Below are positions 1-11,484 of a stretch of DNA of 64,000 nucleotides, piece by piece. Below the pieces are notes generated by a model. It made no database searches, was not told the DNA's origin, and worked only from the letters and a program-made list of their open reading frames with translations. A program made the position numbers and the translations under genes. The stretch comes from Hygrocybe punicea. Lineage: Eukaryota; Basidiomycota; Agaricomycetes; Agaricales; Hygrophoraceae. Each line of letters starts with the position of its first letter. The first letter of the stretch is position 1. The stretch is taken from NCBI GenBank assembly GCA_963556145.1, contig OY744464.1:5518001-5582000 (forward strand), in the 5' to 3' direction.

Positions 1-3000
1 TTCGAAAGAAGTGGGGGTTATTGAAGCACCCTCGGTATGCTCTTTGCGTCTGGCAATCTTGCCGATGCACACAATCAGTTCGAAAACGACCATTTATGCA
101 ACAAATTCTGCCGCTTTTTTGACTTGCCTGTTGAATACGGGGAGTTCAACACAGTGGACCCTGAAGATGTCGAGGAGGCTTCAAATTTGACAGCCATCGA
201 ACCAAGCATTCTCGGCGGAGGGGTCTTAGATGACTTTCAAACTCGTGAAATGTCGATCTCAGCAATATCCTTATCTTATGGTCAAGCCGCCGCTTAATAC
301 ATTCTGTGGATCATTCCCACATCGTTCGACATCATATTGGTTTGCTTACCCCGGGCCCTTCACCTACTCCATCAAGTTCAACCATGTTACTCGTAACTCT
401 CTGCTCTTTCAGAATCTTCGTGCTGTGATTCCCACTAATACATTGTGAGTTTTTACCTGTGATCTCTTGAAAAGAACTCATACTTCTTTTATGTTGTCGG
501 CATGCTGTTGACTGCCCAGCTTTTGTCCTGCTTTTTTTGTTACTCCCTACCCTCCACATTATATTCCCCTCTCGTCTTTAGAACACTACACACTCGTTTC
601 GTCTGATTTTTCTTAGTCACTCGTTGCGCAATACTTACTTCACAGTTGTTTTCTCTTTACCACTCATATGCCTTAGATTAGTGAATTGAATTTTAATCAT
701 TTACGATGTGAGAGGAAGGAACAGAAGAAACCGGAATATTGAGATTGAGAAGTGAGTCGTACGTCACACCTCTGTATCTCCGCTCTCTTCGCCACCCTCC
801 ACGCTGCTCTTGATGGCCTCCACCAGCTACCATACTGCAGCAACATAAACCACGGCGACAGGCGATCCAACATGTTATGAGGGCCACGGGGACGACAGCG
901 GAAATGACAAACGACGGAGAATACAAGATGGGAATGTGCAATGACTCGGACACAATGGGGAGCGACAACGCCAGTTTTCACAGCAAGAGCTATCGAGAAA
1001 TGGATCTGACAGCGTTGAAAGCAATGGAGGATATCAGGTACGTCCTTGTTATCACATACTGTCCTACCACAGTGAATGCGCTGCACGTTTGCTACTGTTT
1101 TTAGGTGACAACTACGAGACAACAATAGATAGGGAACATACAACGTGCAACTGGAACAATGCAACAACGGGGCAAACAACGGAGACTGGCGACGGCCCCG
1201 CTGTTCTGTAGGTAACAACCGAGGGAATGGCAAGGCAGGGGGGGCCGGCAGAGGGCATACAACAGGAACATACGGCAGGGGATATACAACAACACAACAA
1301 CAGCACAGGCCCATGGGATAGCATCCAACAAGTGACGGAGGATAATGACGAGGGATAGCCGACAACGGGACGAGAAAAACACCAGTCACTCAGCGAGAGC
1401 TACAGGGGAATCGGGCTGATGGTGTTGAGTAGCCGGCAACGGGGCGGGGAATACAGGCACGGCCACTGCACGACTACCGTGCAATTGGGACGATGATGGC
1501 CGACAGGTCTCGGATAAGGGCATCGAGGGTGAACAATATTAATGGGAAACGGCTGAGTTATTCAGGTAAGTACCTCCCAGTATTCGCCTCCCCTTGCCCT
1601 CTCTATTCCCCATCCCCTTTCCTAGTCCTGCTGACCTCCCTATCAGATATACCTTCCCAATATCTCCTACCTCCCTCCCCCGGTCGCATTCCTCTCCCCC
1701 ATTATTTCTGAGTACCCTCCAGCTACCCCCTCCCACTTTGATTAATACCATGTAGTTCTCATGTTTTATATGTGTAATTGTAACGGTGGAATAAGCTAAC
1801 AGGTTTGGGTGAGCTCACTACTGCCAACGATGAGCACGGCCACTCGCTACCCAATTTAAACATCGAAAGAACAGTGCCCTGGGTCCTACTGTAATGCCGT
1901 GTCGGACATGTAAACGGCACGCTTATCGCCTTCCTTTTTTGGGGCTGGCCAGGTACTGTTGCCATAGGTCTTAGACAACAGATACAAACAAAATTCTGTG
2001 ATGGCACTTCCAGCTCAAAATTGGAGTCTTTGACTTTGGCGGGTGCCATAGGCCTTATTACCCGAGAACTCTGCCTCATTACCGCCGCTCTCTTCATTCC
2101 ATTCATCTTCGTTCTTCAACGGGGATGTTGTAATGTAATGTACCACCGGTTTTCTCTCTTTCTGTAGAGGATCTCGCTGCGGCGGCTTTGCCTCCGGCTG
2201 CATGCTCCTTGGCAACAGTCTGGACGATATTACCTACCATCAGGGACCTGCTAGAGCTTCCTGCTCTGGGTTTGCTTGCGAGACGCACCGATACTCACAA
2301 TGGATGATTTTGCATATCTTGCAATTCATTTGCTTTTTTTTTTCAAGGCTTCGAGGGCTGCAACTTGCCATTTTATGGGATCGTGCAATGGACACCCGGA
2401 TGTTGACACCATCTGCGCGTTTCAAAAATCTATATTTTCTGTCTGATCACTGTGTGCTAACTTCCACTAACAGTTTACAGAAATTGTTGCAATTACCGTC
2501 TCTGATTTTTGCGCTTTGGGGGGCTTAAAAATACTTCATACGTTCGCCATCTGCATCGCCTGGAAATTATTGGCAGGGGATTTTGCATCTGGAATATTGT
2601 TCGGTATGGATCTGAGGCGACATTGTCGGAATGGCCAGCACAAAAAAAGCTCAGGTTCAATCTGCGGGAAGACTTTGATGGTGCAAATGGAGAGTGGCTC
2701 GTGAAACATGCTGTATAACTTTTATCGTTACTTGGCAAGACGAGAGCAGAACCATACTGCTTTGGATTAGTGAGCCTCTTCTGTCACATGTCACTGGCCA
2801 GAGCTGAATTCCCCTTTGCTCAACATGTGTAATGGCATTTCGGGCCTGAATTAATATTGATTTACTTTTCCACCAGCTCTTTTTCTCGTGACGATATCAC
2901 AGCCCTTTTTCATCACTCATCTTCGACGCCTAAGACACTCACCCTGATATCCTATGTACTCCAGTTAAATATCCGAAGTTAAGACTGCCACGAGAGCTCG
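1..3000. other. Gene-poor stretch, no supported gene
   Basis: Both strands carry only short open frames without recognisable motifs. The 86-codon frame at 37-297 (+) ends in a plain stop and matches no family I know. From about 700 to 1560 the + strand is poor in T and built of degenerate CAACGG/GGGACGA-like words, which produces long shadow frames on the minus strand. From 1560 to 3000 there are C- and T-rich runs but no splice-consistent coding pattern. It could be decayed transposon sequence. Confidence 0.5.
700..1560. repeat. Degenerate T-poor repeat tract
   Basis: The + strand is dominated by A, C and G. Words such as GCAACGGGGC, GACAACGGGAC and ACAACGG recur, and two segments (about 965-1030 and 1375-1430) share an imperfect core around AGC(A/G)AGAGCTA. 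The 230-codon minus frame across it is rich in Leu, Cys and Pro and looks like a composition artefact. The repeat unit could not be defined exactly by eye. Confidence 0.4.
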
Positions 3001-3006
3001 GCAAAT

Positions 3007-3162
3007 GGGAAAGGGAAAGAGTCCCCACCCAGCTCTACAGACATCTATCCACGACCAGAAGCTCACCCTCACACAGACACACGCTGACACCCTCGCCCAA
3101 CTGTCGGAGCACATCTTCGCCGTCGGCTATCTCGTCATCAAGACCCTCATTGATGACACCAG
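3007..3162 (+). CDS. Possible small protein or orphan first exon, 51 codons
   Basis: An ATG at 3007 opens a frame with even codon use and a plausible N-terminus (MGKGKSPHPALQT), ending in TAG at 3160-3162. The last codons read GACACCAG followed by GTAGGG, so it could instead be a first exon with a splice donor at 3159. No matching second exon was found, because the following DNA is the 3' end of the minus-strand membrane protein gene. No family recognised. It may be a gene fragment. Confidence 0.25.
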
Positions 3163-3226
3163 GTAGGGTCGAGCGGCGGACCATTGAGAGCACGGAAAGC
3201 AGGTTCGGGTCTGTGTGCACAACATG

Positions 3227-5677
3227 TCAGCCCAGAAATCCACGCCGCAGTGTAGAGACAGAGACAGGCAAGAGAGAGAAGTATGTACCTCCCACGAGCT
3301 TCTCGTCGACCCTGGTGGGGAATCGCCCAATAATGGCCACGGCAGCTGCGAAAAAGACAACACTGAGCGCGAAGCCTGCGTTTGTGAACAGCGCAGACAG
3401 CTTCAGTCGCGCACGCAGGATAGTGACTGTTGTCATCCCGAGAGTAGGCTTCGGATTCCAACCTGCGGCCCTCACGTCACTGTTAAGTACAGAGGGCGGT
3501 AAGTAAACATTCAATACTAAGTGGAAGACGGTCGAATGGACGCACCCGGGTATGTCCATGTATCCATAAAGACCTCCAAGCGCTGCGAATAGAACGGTCG
3601 TACTATTTCTTATTCCAGTCTCGAAGATGTGGAGATCGTGGGAAAGGCTCATGGCCTCTGTGATTAAGTCGTCGATCACGCCTCCCTCATGGATCTGCTG
3701 CAAGTTCGAAGAGATGGGGCCAGCAGAGGCCAATGAATTGAACAGATCCTCAAATGGAATTCCTCTAGATGGCAGAGGCATTGCCGTGGACCATGGATGA
3801 GGATCAATGGGAGGCAGTGAGTCGGTTCCATTGACAGGGTAGTTGAACCCGTTGATGAGGGTAGTTGAATTGAAGGTGGTCAAGGAGCATCCGAAGACAT
3901 TGGCGTAGTTCGTGACAGGGCCGAGGGACAGCGAAACGAACTCACCAGGAGATCCTTGAGAGTCGAGAAGCATGTCGTTTGGGGAAGCAGCGACAACAAA
4001 AATGTAAGAATTGCGAGAAGGTGGTGGAGCAGCCGCTGGATTCCCCCGCAGGATCTTGGATCGCACTCTTCCAGAACTTGGAGGCAACCCACTTATACCG
4101 CTAGTCGCTTGGGCAGCGGCGTAGATGATAGAAGCACCTGTGGCATCCCTGCATTAGCACCTCAACTTGTCTGCCACGTTTAGTGTGCCTTACTCACTCA
4201 AGGCACGCTGATCCAAAGTACCAGACACAGTAATGTTGAAACCGGAATCAAGAGGAGTGGCAAAAATCGTCCAATTGCTCTGAGGGACTTGTCCGCAATC
4301 TACTTGGAAAGAGATTGCAGGTACGGTGGCGTGGAGTTCGGATGACATTGAGTTCGCCAAGGTATCATAGATCTTTCTGTCCCCCAAGTCCGAGTTGACC
4401 CACGGTGAGAATTGGAATTGTCAGTTGGCACAACTTACCCGTAACCCAAGCCCGGAATGAGGAATTGATTCAAGTTCTGAAAATACACGTAGGAAGTAAG
4501 GAGAGAGACAGCGGCACTGATTGTCACGAATGAACAAACTGGCATACATAACATCAGAGGGGCAAGACTTACGGTTCCTTGAAACAGAAATTCATACAAA
4601 TTCAGTTACAAAAATGCAATGAAAGAGGGAGCAACATCACACCTGATCCCACAGCTATTTTGTTCGTCAGATAGTAACACACTGCGGTGGAATATACAGC
4701 AAGTACTCACCAAATGTGAGTTGTTGGTCTTTGTAAAAGCGGTGGTCATGGAATTGAGGGTTTGAATCGAGAGGACCGATTCATTGAAACTTTCGAATGT
4801 GAAGGAAGGGCTGAAAGAGCTGCCTACTCCCAAAGCAGCAACAAGATAGACCGGGATCACCCAGAAAGGTATTTGTAGTCCATAACCGAAATTTCGCCAC
4901 GCTGCCGGAAGTTCAAGGGAAGGTTTGTCAGGAATAAGTCGACATGAAGTAGCTTTTGACACACCTACTGAAAGAGCGGCTCCTAACCCAGACCTAGGGG
5001 AGATGAAAAATCTCAAACAAAATACACTGACGACTGCACCCACCAAGCTGTCGTTTGATCGTGCAGAGCGGTGAGGGGTTGTGGCTTTGTGAACGCGAAG
5101 TGCATCACGAGAGGTTGCATTGCCCAGCTCTGGTTTAGATATGATCAAAAAGGAATGGAAAAAAAGAAGCGCAACAGAAGGGCACCGTCAACCAAAGCAA
5201 GACTGCACTGAAACTGTGATATAAAATTTGAACAAGGCACGGGCATGAAAACGTCAAGGGACGTACACTGTCGTGCTGAAGTTGAGGAGCGAAGTCGCTA
5301 AACTGAGTTTGTTGATGCTAAACGTGAGCCTTCGCTCAACGCTCGTCGCCCAGACGACGACCATTGTTGCATGAATGACCACCACAAGAAGATGGACAAA
5401 AATACAGATGCAGTACCATGGACCGACCCTGTTTAGCGACAGAACATTGACTCCACCCTTGTTGCAAATTCCCGAGGGCTTCTCTACTCGAAAGAGAGCC
5501 AGAAGATATATGCCTCAGAGACAAAAAATGGAACGCACCCTTGAAATTTATCTTCGCGAATTTGAAGGATTGTAAGAAAGGCATCATAGATGACGACTTG
5601 CTAGTTCGTGACCAGATATACGCAATGGAGGCAATGAACTTGAAATGGTTACGTGTCGAGGTGCGAAACCCGCCCAA
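3227..5677 (-). CDS. Uncharacterised multi-pass membrane protein
   Basis: The 3' half is well supported: exons 4439-4476, 4198-4376 and 3227-4137 join in frame. The protein ends after a hydrophobic segment near 3340-3400 (SALFTNAGFALSVVFFAAAV). Further upstream, membrane segments are seen near 5290-5400 (VVVIHATMVVVWATSVERRL) and near 4820-4900 (FWVIPVYLVAALGV). Between them lies a conserved-looking ALHDQTTAW/SGLGAA junction across an intron at about 5030. Predicted extracytoplasmic stretches carry many N-x-S/T sites. I recall this arrangement (WATSVE-R, later HD..AW.GLGSA) from Agaricomycete membrane proteins of unknown function. Exon borders 5' of 4476, and the start codon (somewhere before 5450), are uncertain. 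It has about eight or nine exons. Confidence 0.6.
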
Positions 5678-6385
5678 CGGCAGTGTTTAGTATGCATGTC
5701 TAGTTAAGTTACCTTGCTTGCAAGGCAATCGGTTGGATATCGTAAATAGAAGTCAATAGCGGACTTCGTTCGATCGCTCCACCTTATATTATACGGCATT
5801 GGCTCAACTTTGCGCCGTACACTACACAGGTGTCAATCCATTCATTATGCATTATGACCGAGCGCGTGGTGTTGACATCAATAATACCCGCCCAACAAAG
5901 TCTTGGACGACGACAACTTCAAGTTTAATCTTGCAACTGTTAGGGCACATCAAATGCGATGTCAACATTTCGTGCTTGATCCCGTGACAGCGCACCTCAA
6001 ACGCGTTGGAGTACACGGCGTTATCCATCATGACCTGCTACAAACGGTGGATCTCTTGGATTACCAAGGCCTCCCACTCCCACCCAAAGTCTTCAGCCAC
6101 CAAAGGCCACATTAAACGCGTTCTCAGGTACGCTTGAATGAAATTATGCTTACAGTCTGTATTCACACCCTTTTATCTGCAGTAAATGTATCAGCCGCAC
6201 ACTCGAGACGACGTCCCCTCCAGTAAACGAGTACACACGGTGTTGCGTTTTGGGACTTGTCGCGAACGGTGGAGCTCGCATGCCCGAAGCATACCCAACA
6301 TCGTTTTCCGTCGTCATCTCTTGGGTTATCAATTCTCACATGCGCCTTGTCTGTGACCGTTGATGCGAGATTGGCGTCTCTCGGT
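5678..6385. other. Intergenic, no gene seen
   Basis: Only short frames are present. Words such as ACGCGTTGGAGTACACGG recur loosely at about 5990-6250, suggesting decayed repeated DNA next to the Helitron relic. Confidence 0.4.
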
Positions 6386-6817
6386 CTATAGACTCAGGGC
6401 CAGTTTGCTCCCACCATTCATCGCTATTAATCTCTCCATCGCGTCCTCTTCAATCACGTCTGTCGGTGAAAAGCTGTTGAAGGGGCTTCTTTGGATATGA
6501 GTGATCTGGCGTACTTTCTTCATCTTCATCCACCATACTTTGGTCTCTTCTTCCAACTTGCTGAGTCTCTTGTCTTCGTCATAGAGCTCTGATTTGTGCA
6601 ATTGCAAGAATTGTTTATCTTCAAAGTCCTGCAATTGCCATATGTTTTCTCGTCCCTTGCTTCTCGACAGTGCCACATACAAATTGAACAAACTCAAGCT
6701 GCCCAGCGATGGTGGACACTTGATGTCAAACATCATTCCCTCATCCACCACCTCATGCAGCGGAATTTCAATGACAGGGCTTACTGCATCATCATATATC
6801 CCTAACCAGCAAACCAC
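6386..6817 (-). pseudogene. C-terminal relic of a Helitron PIF1-like helicase
   Basis: The 143-codon frame contains the C-terminal signature of Pif1/RecD-type helicases as found at the end of fungal Helitron Rep-helicase proteins: LYVALSRSKGRENIWQL, then a DFEDK segment and an EDKRLSKLEEET tail. In the family this block is helicase motif VI, containing the conserved VALSR. The N-terminal Rep nuclease and the Walker A part of the helicase are absent upstream on this strand: 6818-7540 is AT-rich with no matching frame. The element is therefore 5' truncated and cannot be active from this copy. The family call rests on motif VI and the spacing to the acidic tail. Confidence 0.7.
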
Positions 6818-7543
6818 ACCAACAATAAAATAAAATAAAATAACCCCTCATATTCAAAGAAAAACAGAAGAATTATGTGTCCCTTTACTGGTTCTCCTTC
6901 CTCGTATAAGTACAACTTGCCTGCATTTTAAGTACACGTCCCTGGTCTTTCATGTCCAAATCTTAGCATATCAAACCATAAAAAAGAGGAGCAAGGTCGT
7001 GCCACCAACGGTGGCCCTTCCTGTTATGTACAGAACAAATCTGTTGCAAGGTCAGGTGACACATCCAAGTATTCCAAGCTGAATACAGTAATCAATGGCT
7101 CTGACTTGAAATCAAGTTTCCTGGGCAAGTGCATCAATTGAACAAAATTCTGAATAGACAGAAATATCTGGATGTATTCAAAGACTACAGATACCAATTT
7201 TAAAAGAAAACCATTCAGATTTGATTATTGTATGATCAAAATACTGGTGTTTCAAGGAGTGGTCATGATATTCTTTCCTACTCAAAATATTATTATTGGT
7301 GCATTTACATTGCCACAACTATCTAAACACATTCATTGGATGTACAGGAGTGAGAAGCATTATATTTAGCCTTAGAGAATGTGTGGAATGATGTAGAGGT
7401 GTTTCATGGAGTGGTAGTGTTTTGAGGAGCCATTGATTACGGAGAGAACAAGATATCTTTCATCACCAAATGCCAAATGACTTAGCACAAGAACTTCAGC
7501 CTTTCAGAGAGAGGCAAATATAATTCATTCCACATAAAATATC
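6818..7543. other. AT-rich intergenic stretch
   Basis: A short AATAA/AAAT run lies at 6825-6842. The rest is AT-rich with no supported gene on either strand. It may be the remainder of the Helitron insertion or another decayed element. Confidence 0.4.
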
Positions 7544-7945
7544 TTAGCAATCAACTGCATCATATTTCACAATAGTCGGAATATTCTCCAAATCAATCTT
7601 CACCCAATACTTTGCTACTTTCTGTACGAAGTCCTCCGGAGGACATACTGACTGATCAATCTCCTTCCCTTTGAATGCCTCTTCGAGATCCATGTGAACT
7701 CCACCGACGACTCTCATGAGCTCCGACCCCTTTGCGTCACTGAAGAGCGCAATATCAACATCACTGTCATCTCTAGCGGTGCCCTTTGCATAGGAGCCAA
7801 ACAGATATGCGGAAGTGATAGAGGGATATTGAGTAATGATGGAAGACGCAGTGGAGAGGAGGATAGGTTTTGTGAGAGCGGGGGTGATTGTAGTTGACTT
7901 GGAGGAAGGCAGGACTGACGAGATGTAGGATTTGATGCTCGTCAT
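7544..7945 (-). CDS. Minimal nucleotidyltransferase (MNT/MntA type)
   Basis: A single-exon, 133-residue protein with the Pol-beta superfamily nucleotidyltransferase signature at about residues 48-66: a LFGSYAKGTA core followed by SDVDIALF. This is the GS...G...(S/D)D-x-D motif that binds the nucleotide and two metal ions. Length and layout match stand-alone MNT proteins of bacteria and archaea, where they often pair with a HEPN protein and act as antitoxins by adding AMP groups. No HEPN partner is visible next to it. The role in this fungus is unknown. It is divergently arranged with the acyltransferase gene, with 268 bases between start codons. The lack of introns, while its neighbours have many, fits acquisition from a prokaryote, but that is inference. 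Confidence 0.85.
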   Translation of the reverse strand: MTSIKSYISSVLPSSKSTTITPALTKPILLSTASSIITQYPSITSAYLFGSYAKGTARDDSDVDIALFSDAKGSELMRVVGGVHMDLEEAFKGKEIDQSVCPPEDFVQKVAKYWVKIDLENIPTIVKYDAVDC

Positions 7946-8144
7946 GCTTCTTACTCGTCCAGCTCGCCGAAAAAATAAGGCGAAGTGAGGCAGCGATGGC
8001 AGAAAATTTGAGTGTCTCGGAGAGTTAGCTAGGGTTAGTAAATAAGATTGACGCCGGGGCTGTTATATTCCGAGCTCCGAGCCAAAATCAGTTCATCCAA
8101 CCTTGAATCCGAGTGCGCTTCCCGGGCGTATAGCCTGGGTCACA

Positions 8145-8175
8145 CATATATAACTATATAACTGTATATCCGACC
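8145..8175 (+). promoter_or_regulatory. TATA-like run upstream of acyltransferase gene
   Basis: ATATATAACTATATAAC lies 40-70 bases upstream of the ATG at 8214 and is followed by pyrimidine-rich DNA (CATTACTCCTCTCC). This is a plausible core promoter. No transcript start was determined. Confidence 0.4.
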
Positions 8176-8213
8176 GACCATCATCAGCTCTTTCCATTAC
8201 TCCTCTCCTCGCC

Positions 8214-9407
8214 ATGTCTTTCCTGGCTTCTCTCACCAAGTCGCTGGCGTACATATCCGTACCGATCATAGTACTGCGCGGTATTGCGTCGTCCTCAACA
8301 ATTGGTCGATATTATGTCAATGTGGGGATCTATCTCGGAACTATGGTGGTCGTATCGACGTGGGGCGCTGTCGTTGGCGTCGTCATGTTGATAGCAAGAC
8401 AGCGATTCGACCTCAACTATTACATAGCCAACAGCTTCTATGCTACTGCCAGCAGATTGCTTGACATCAAAATCGAAGTCGAAGGAGGGGAGCATCTGAA
8501 GACATGTCCGGCGCTGCTCTTGGGGAATCACCAAAGTATGCTCGACATACTCATTTTGGGGAGGTGAGCAGCTGCAAAACCGGGCGAGGTCTCATCATAT
8601 GGCTACAACATTGAGCGACAAACATTCATATAGAGTCTTCCCCCCAAAGACGACGATCATGGCCAAGCAAGAGTTGATGTGGTCGCCGTTGGGTCCTTTT
8701 ATGATGCTGGCTGGCGCTCTGTTCGTAGACAGAGGCAACAGCGCGAGCGCCATCAAATCCCTTGCAGACGCTGTTGAGACCATGGAAAAGCGTGGCACGT
8801 CGCTGTGGGTATTCCCGGAGGGAACGCGGTCCAGTTCAGAATCACCAACCATGCTGCCTTTTAAGAAGGGCGGCTTCCATCTAGCAGTTCAGGCAGGGAT
8901 ACCGATTGTCCCCGTCGTCACTGAAAACTACTGGTGGCTGTACCACTCTGGTGTTTTCCGCAGCGGAACTCTGAAAGTCCGAGGTACGGGATGGGGGTTG
9001 TGGGTTTGACAATGTTGCTCATTCTTTCTTGATATGTAGTTCTCCCCCCCATACCCACCACAGATCTTACAGCGGCAGACGTGCCATCACTTGCAATTCG
9101 CGTACATGATCAGATGCTCGACCATTTACGTGAAATATCTGTCAAGGTACGACGACTTGAGAAGCACGGGGACCCTTCTCAACCCATTCCTCTGTCATCG
9201 GTCCCTGCAGTTTCACCACCAATTATTCCCACTTCAGACACGCCTTCCCACCCTGATTCCTATCCCACGTCAGAAAAGATTCAAGAAATCGTCGGTGATA
9301 CGCCATCGGATGCCGGGGTACCGGATCGCAAACACAACGGGAGTGAGAATGGAACCGAGACAGAAGAAGACGAGGGCATGGTCCTGGTTGGACATCCTGT
9401 TCCTTAA
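8214..9407 (+). CDS. SLC1: 1-acyl-sn-glycerol-3-phosphate acyltransferase
   Basis: Three exons (8214-8563, 8634-8983, 9040-9407) give a 355-residue protein. It belongs to the PlsC family, which transfers an acyl chain to lysophosph­atidic acid to make phosphatidic acid in the ER membrane, a step of phospholipid and triacylglycerol synthesis. Hydrophobic N-terminal segments span roughly residues 10-60. The catalytic NHQSMLD box (H-x4-D) ends exon 1, and the substrate-binding FPEGTRS box lies in exon 2, followed by an IPIVPVV segment typical of the family. The C-terminal 100 residues are Pro-, Ser- and Glu-rich and probably disordered. Both introns are GT-AG, and each join restores the conserved frame. 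The next gene downstream also acts on glycerophospholipid metabolism. Confidence 0.92.
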
Positions 9408-9844
9408 ATCGGTACTGTACGGAACCATTACTATTCAACTTTACTCCATCGATTACCCAGCTTAGCTGAGCGCTGAGCGCTGAGCAATAAGCTCCTCCAA
9501 TGAGGGTGGCGATAAGTCAACGTGCGATTGGTTTTATTTTTAAGTTCTTCACACGTGCGAAGGTTCCTTGAACGTTTCTCATGGGCTCATGGCCTGGTGA
9601 ACCATGACCTGGTGAACCTACTCAGACAGTGAACGTTACGATTTGAAGCAGTGAGACCGCTATGTAACTGGTACATACAGAAAACTAATCGATACCCGTT
9701 TTTTAAGGTGGAACTATGTTCAGTTAACTTTACTGAACTTTGTGGTGTGGTGGTGTGAATATGATGTTCGCATCTCCACCAAGGCTTAAAATCTCCGATC
9801 TCAAACTTTCCTTTCTGATCACTGCTTCGCCTTATCGCATCGCA
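9408..9844. other. Intergenic, no gene seen
   Basis: It contains small direct repeats (GAGCGCTGAGCGCTGAGC at 9470-9484; CATGGCCTGGTGAACCATGACCT around 9588-9610), but no open frame of note. It serves as 3' region of the acyltransferase gene and promoter of the phosphodiesterase gene. Confidence 0.4.
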
Positions 9845-11310
9845 ATGTCTGTCGTGAGGTCTCTGCCAGGTGAGATTGTTTAACGAAGGTCATCCCACAT
9901 TCCCCTGACAGAGCCGTCGTTCAGAGTGCTGGGGTCATCGTGGGGTGAGTGACACACGATTCAGAGGAAGGGTATTTCGTCACCGTTCGTCACCTGAAAT
10001 AAAGGCCTCTTCACGGTTCCCGGAGAACACTCTCGCAAGTTTTGAAGCCGCTATGCGTGATGGAGCCGAAGGCATCGAGAGCGGTAATTATTAATAGAAT
10101 TTTGGGCTTTTTTTTCATTTACGCCCATAACCATCGTCAACAGACGTCCACGTTTCCCTGGACGGCGTGGTGGTCATGTTCCACGACCCGGGTACTTCTG
10201 ATTGTTCTGGGATAGGGGTATGCTTAAGCTTGACTTATGCTTAAACAGCGCTGGATCGAACGACCGACTCCAAAGGTATTCATTTATGGAAGCTTTTTCA
10301 GAAAATATCCAGTACTGAATTTCGTTCAAAGGGTTAATCAAGGAACGCGTCTGGTATGGCACGGATGGGATGGAGCATGTCAAGACGGTGAAGGAACCCA
10401 AACAATTCATTCCAACATTCACCCAAACCGTCGAATTGCTCATGAAGGTAAGTTGGGGATCATCGCTTATCACGTTTGAATTGCATCACACCGCGATACA
10501 CGTCCCCTAGACAGAAAACCAGCACGTCAAATTCAACGTTGACGTGAAGGTGGACAATGACCCCGAACGACTGTTTACTCTGATGCACGAGAGTATCTCT
10601 TCACAACCGAATTGGGAGACGGTATTAGCACCTCGCATTTTGATTGGCCTTTGGCACCCTCGCTTTCTGTCGTTCGCCAAGAAACATCTGCCGTACTGCC
10701 ATCGGTCGTATATCGGCAATAGCCCATGTATGGCACGCAAATACTTCTGGGACCACGTTGATGCATTTTCCATGGCGTTCGGCTCGTTGACTACTATGGA
10801 CGGACAAAGGTGGGGCGCGTCTCTCGGATTTGAGCTCTAAAGCTTTTGTAAAGCAAATACCGTTCAAGGTTTATGGCGGAGTGCAAAGCGGGGGGAAAGC
10901 AGTTGATGGTATGGACGGTGAACGAGCCTGCTCACATGGTAGAGGTTGGTTGTTTGTTTTTTCGTACCTGTGAAGGCAGGGATTTGACCAAAGTGCGCAG
11001 GCAGCAAGATGGGGAGTGGATGCGATTCTCACGGACGTCACGAAGACATGGCTGGATTTGCGTGCTGAGCTGCAATGTGAGTAATGTTGGCCCTGTTGCG
11101 AATTGCTAATTCTTTGGAGCAACATTTTCATCTCGGCTTTCTCCAGCTGATTACGACAAGGTTGAGGCGAAGTACGGTCGCATGTTTCTGTGGACGACTC
11201 TACAGTTTTATACACCGATTGTGGTGAGATCCGGACATTCGTGGAGGAGGCAACTGGAGAGTATTGCTGGACCGTTTGACGAGGTTCAAGTGCCCGTTCC
11301 CGAAGCTTGA
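9845..11310 (+). CDS. Glycerophosphodiester phosphodiesterase
   Basis: Ten exons join in frame: 9845-9869, 9925-9944, 10005-10083, 10144-10191, 10249-10275, 10332-10447, 10511-10809, 10869-10944, 11001-11076, 11147-11310. The protein begins MSVVRSLPECWGHRG and carries the GDPD family motifs: HRG, PENT, the metal-binding ESDVH, and MFHDP, followed by LDRTT. The C-terminal part includes LMVWTVNEP, as expected for the TIM-barrel end. Such enzymes cleave glycerophosphodiesters into glycerol-3-phosphate and an alcohol, recycling deacylated phospholipids. A hydrophobic stretch near the C-terminus (TLQFYTPIVV) may be membrane-associated. The first two exons are only 25 and 20 bases and exon 5 only 27, so automatic gene finders may miss them. 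Confidence 0.93.
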
Positions 11311-11484
11311 TTGTAGTCGGTACTCGCCGTGTCCTGATTTTGAAGATCGGCAAACACCGTTGTTACATGTGGCCTGTCACTGTCGCTGTTTATTAATAAA
11401 TTTCCAACGTTCACCGACTGCTCCAACGAGAAGGCTCCGGTCTGACTCGGGGGCGCCTCTCCTCGCTTTATAATTTACTTGCAA

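Noticed and set aside
697..1389. 230-codon minus-strand open frame
   Set aside because: It lies in the T-poor repeat tract; its Cys/Leu/Pro-rich translation and overlapping long frames in other phases point to composition, not coding.
7000..8210. HEPN partner gene for the MNT nucleotidyltransferase
   Set aside because: No frame with the R-x4-6-H motif of HEPN proteins was found on either strand next to it.
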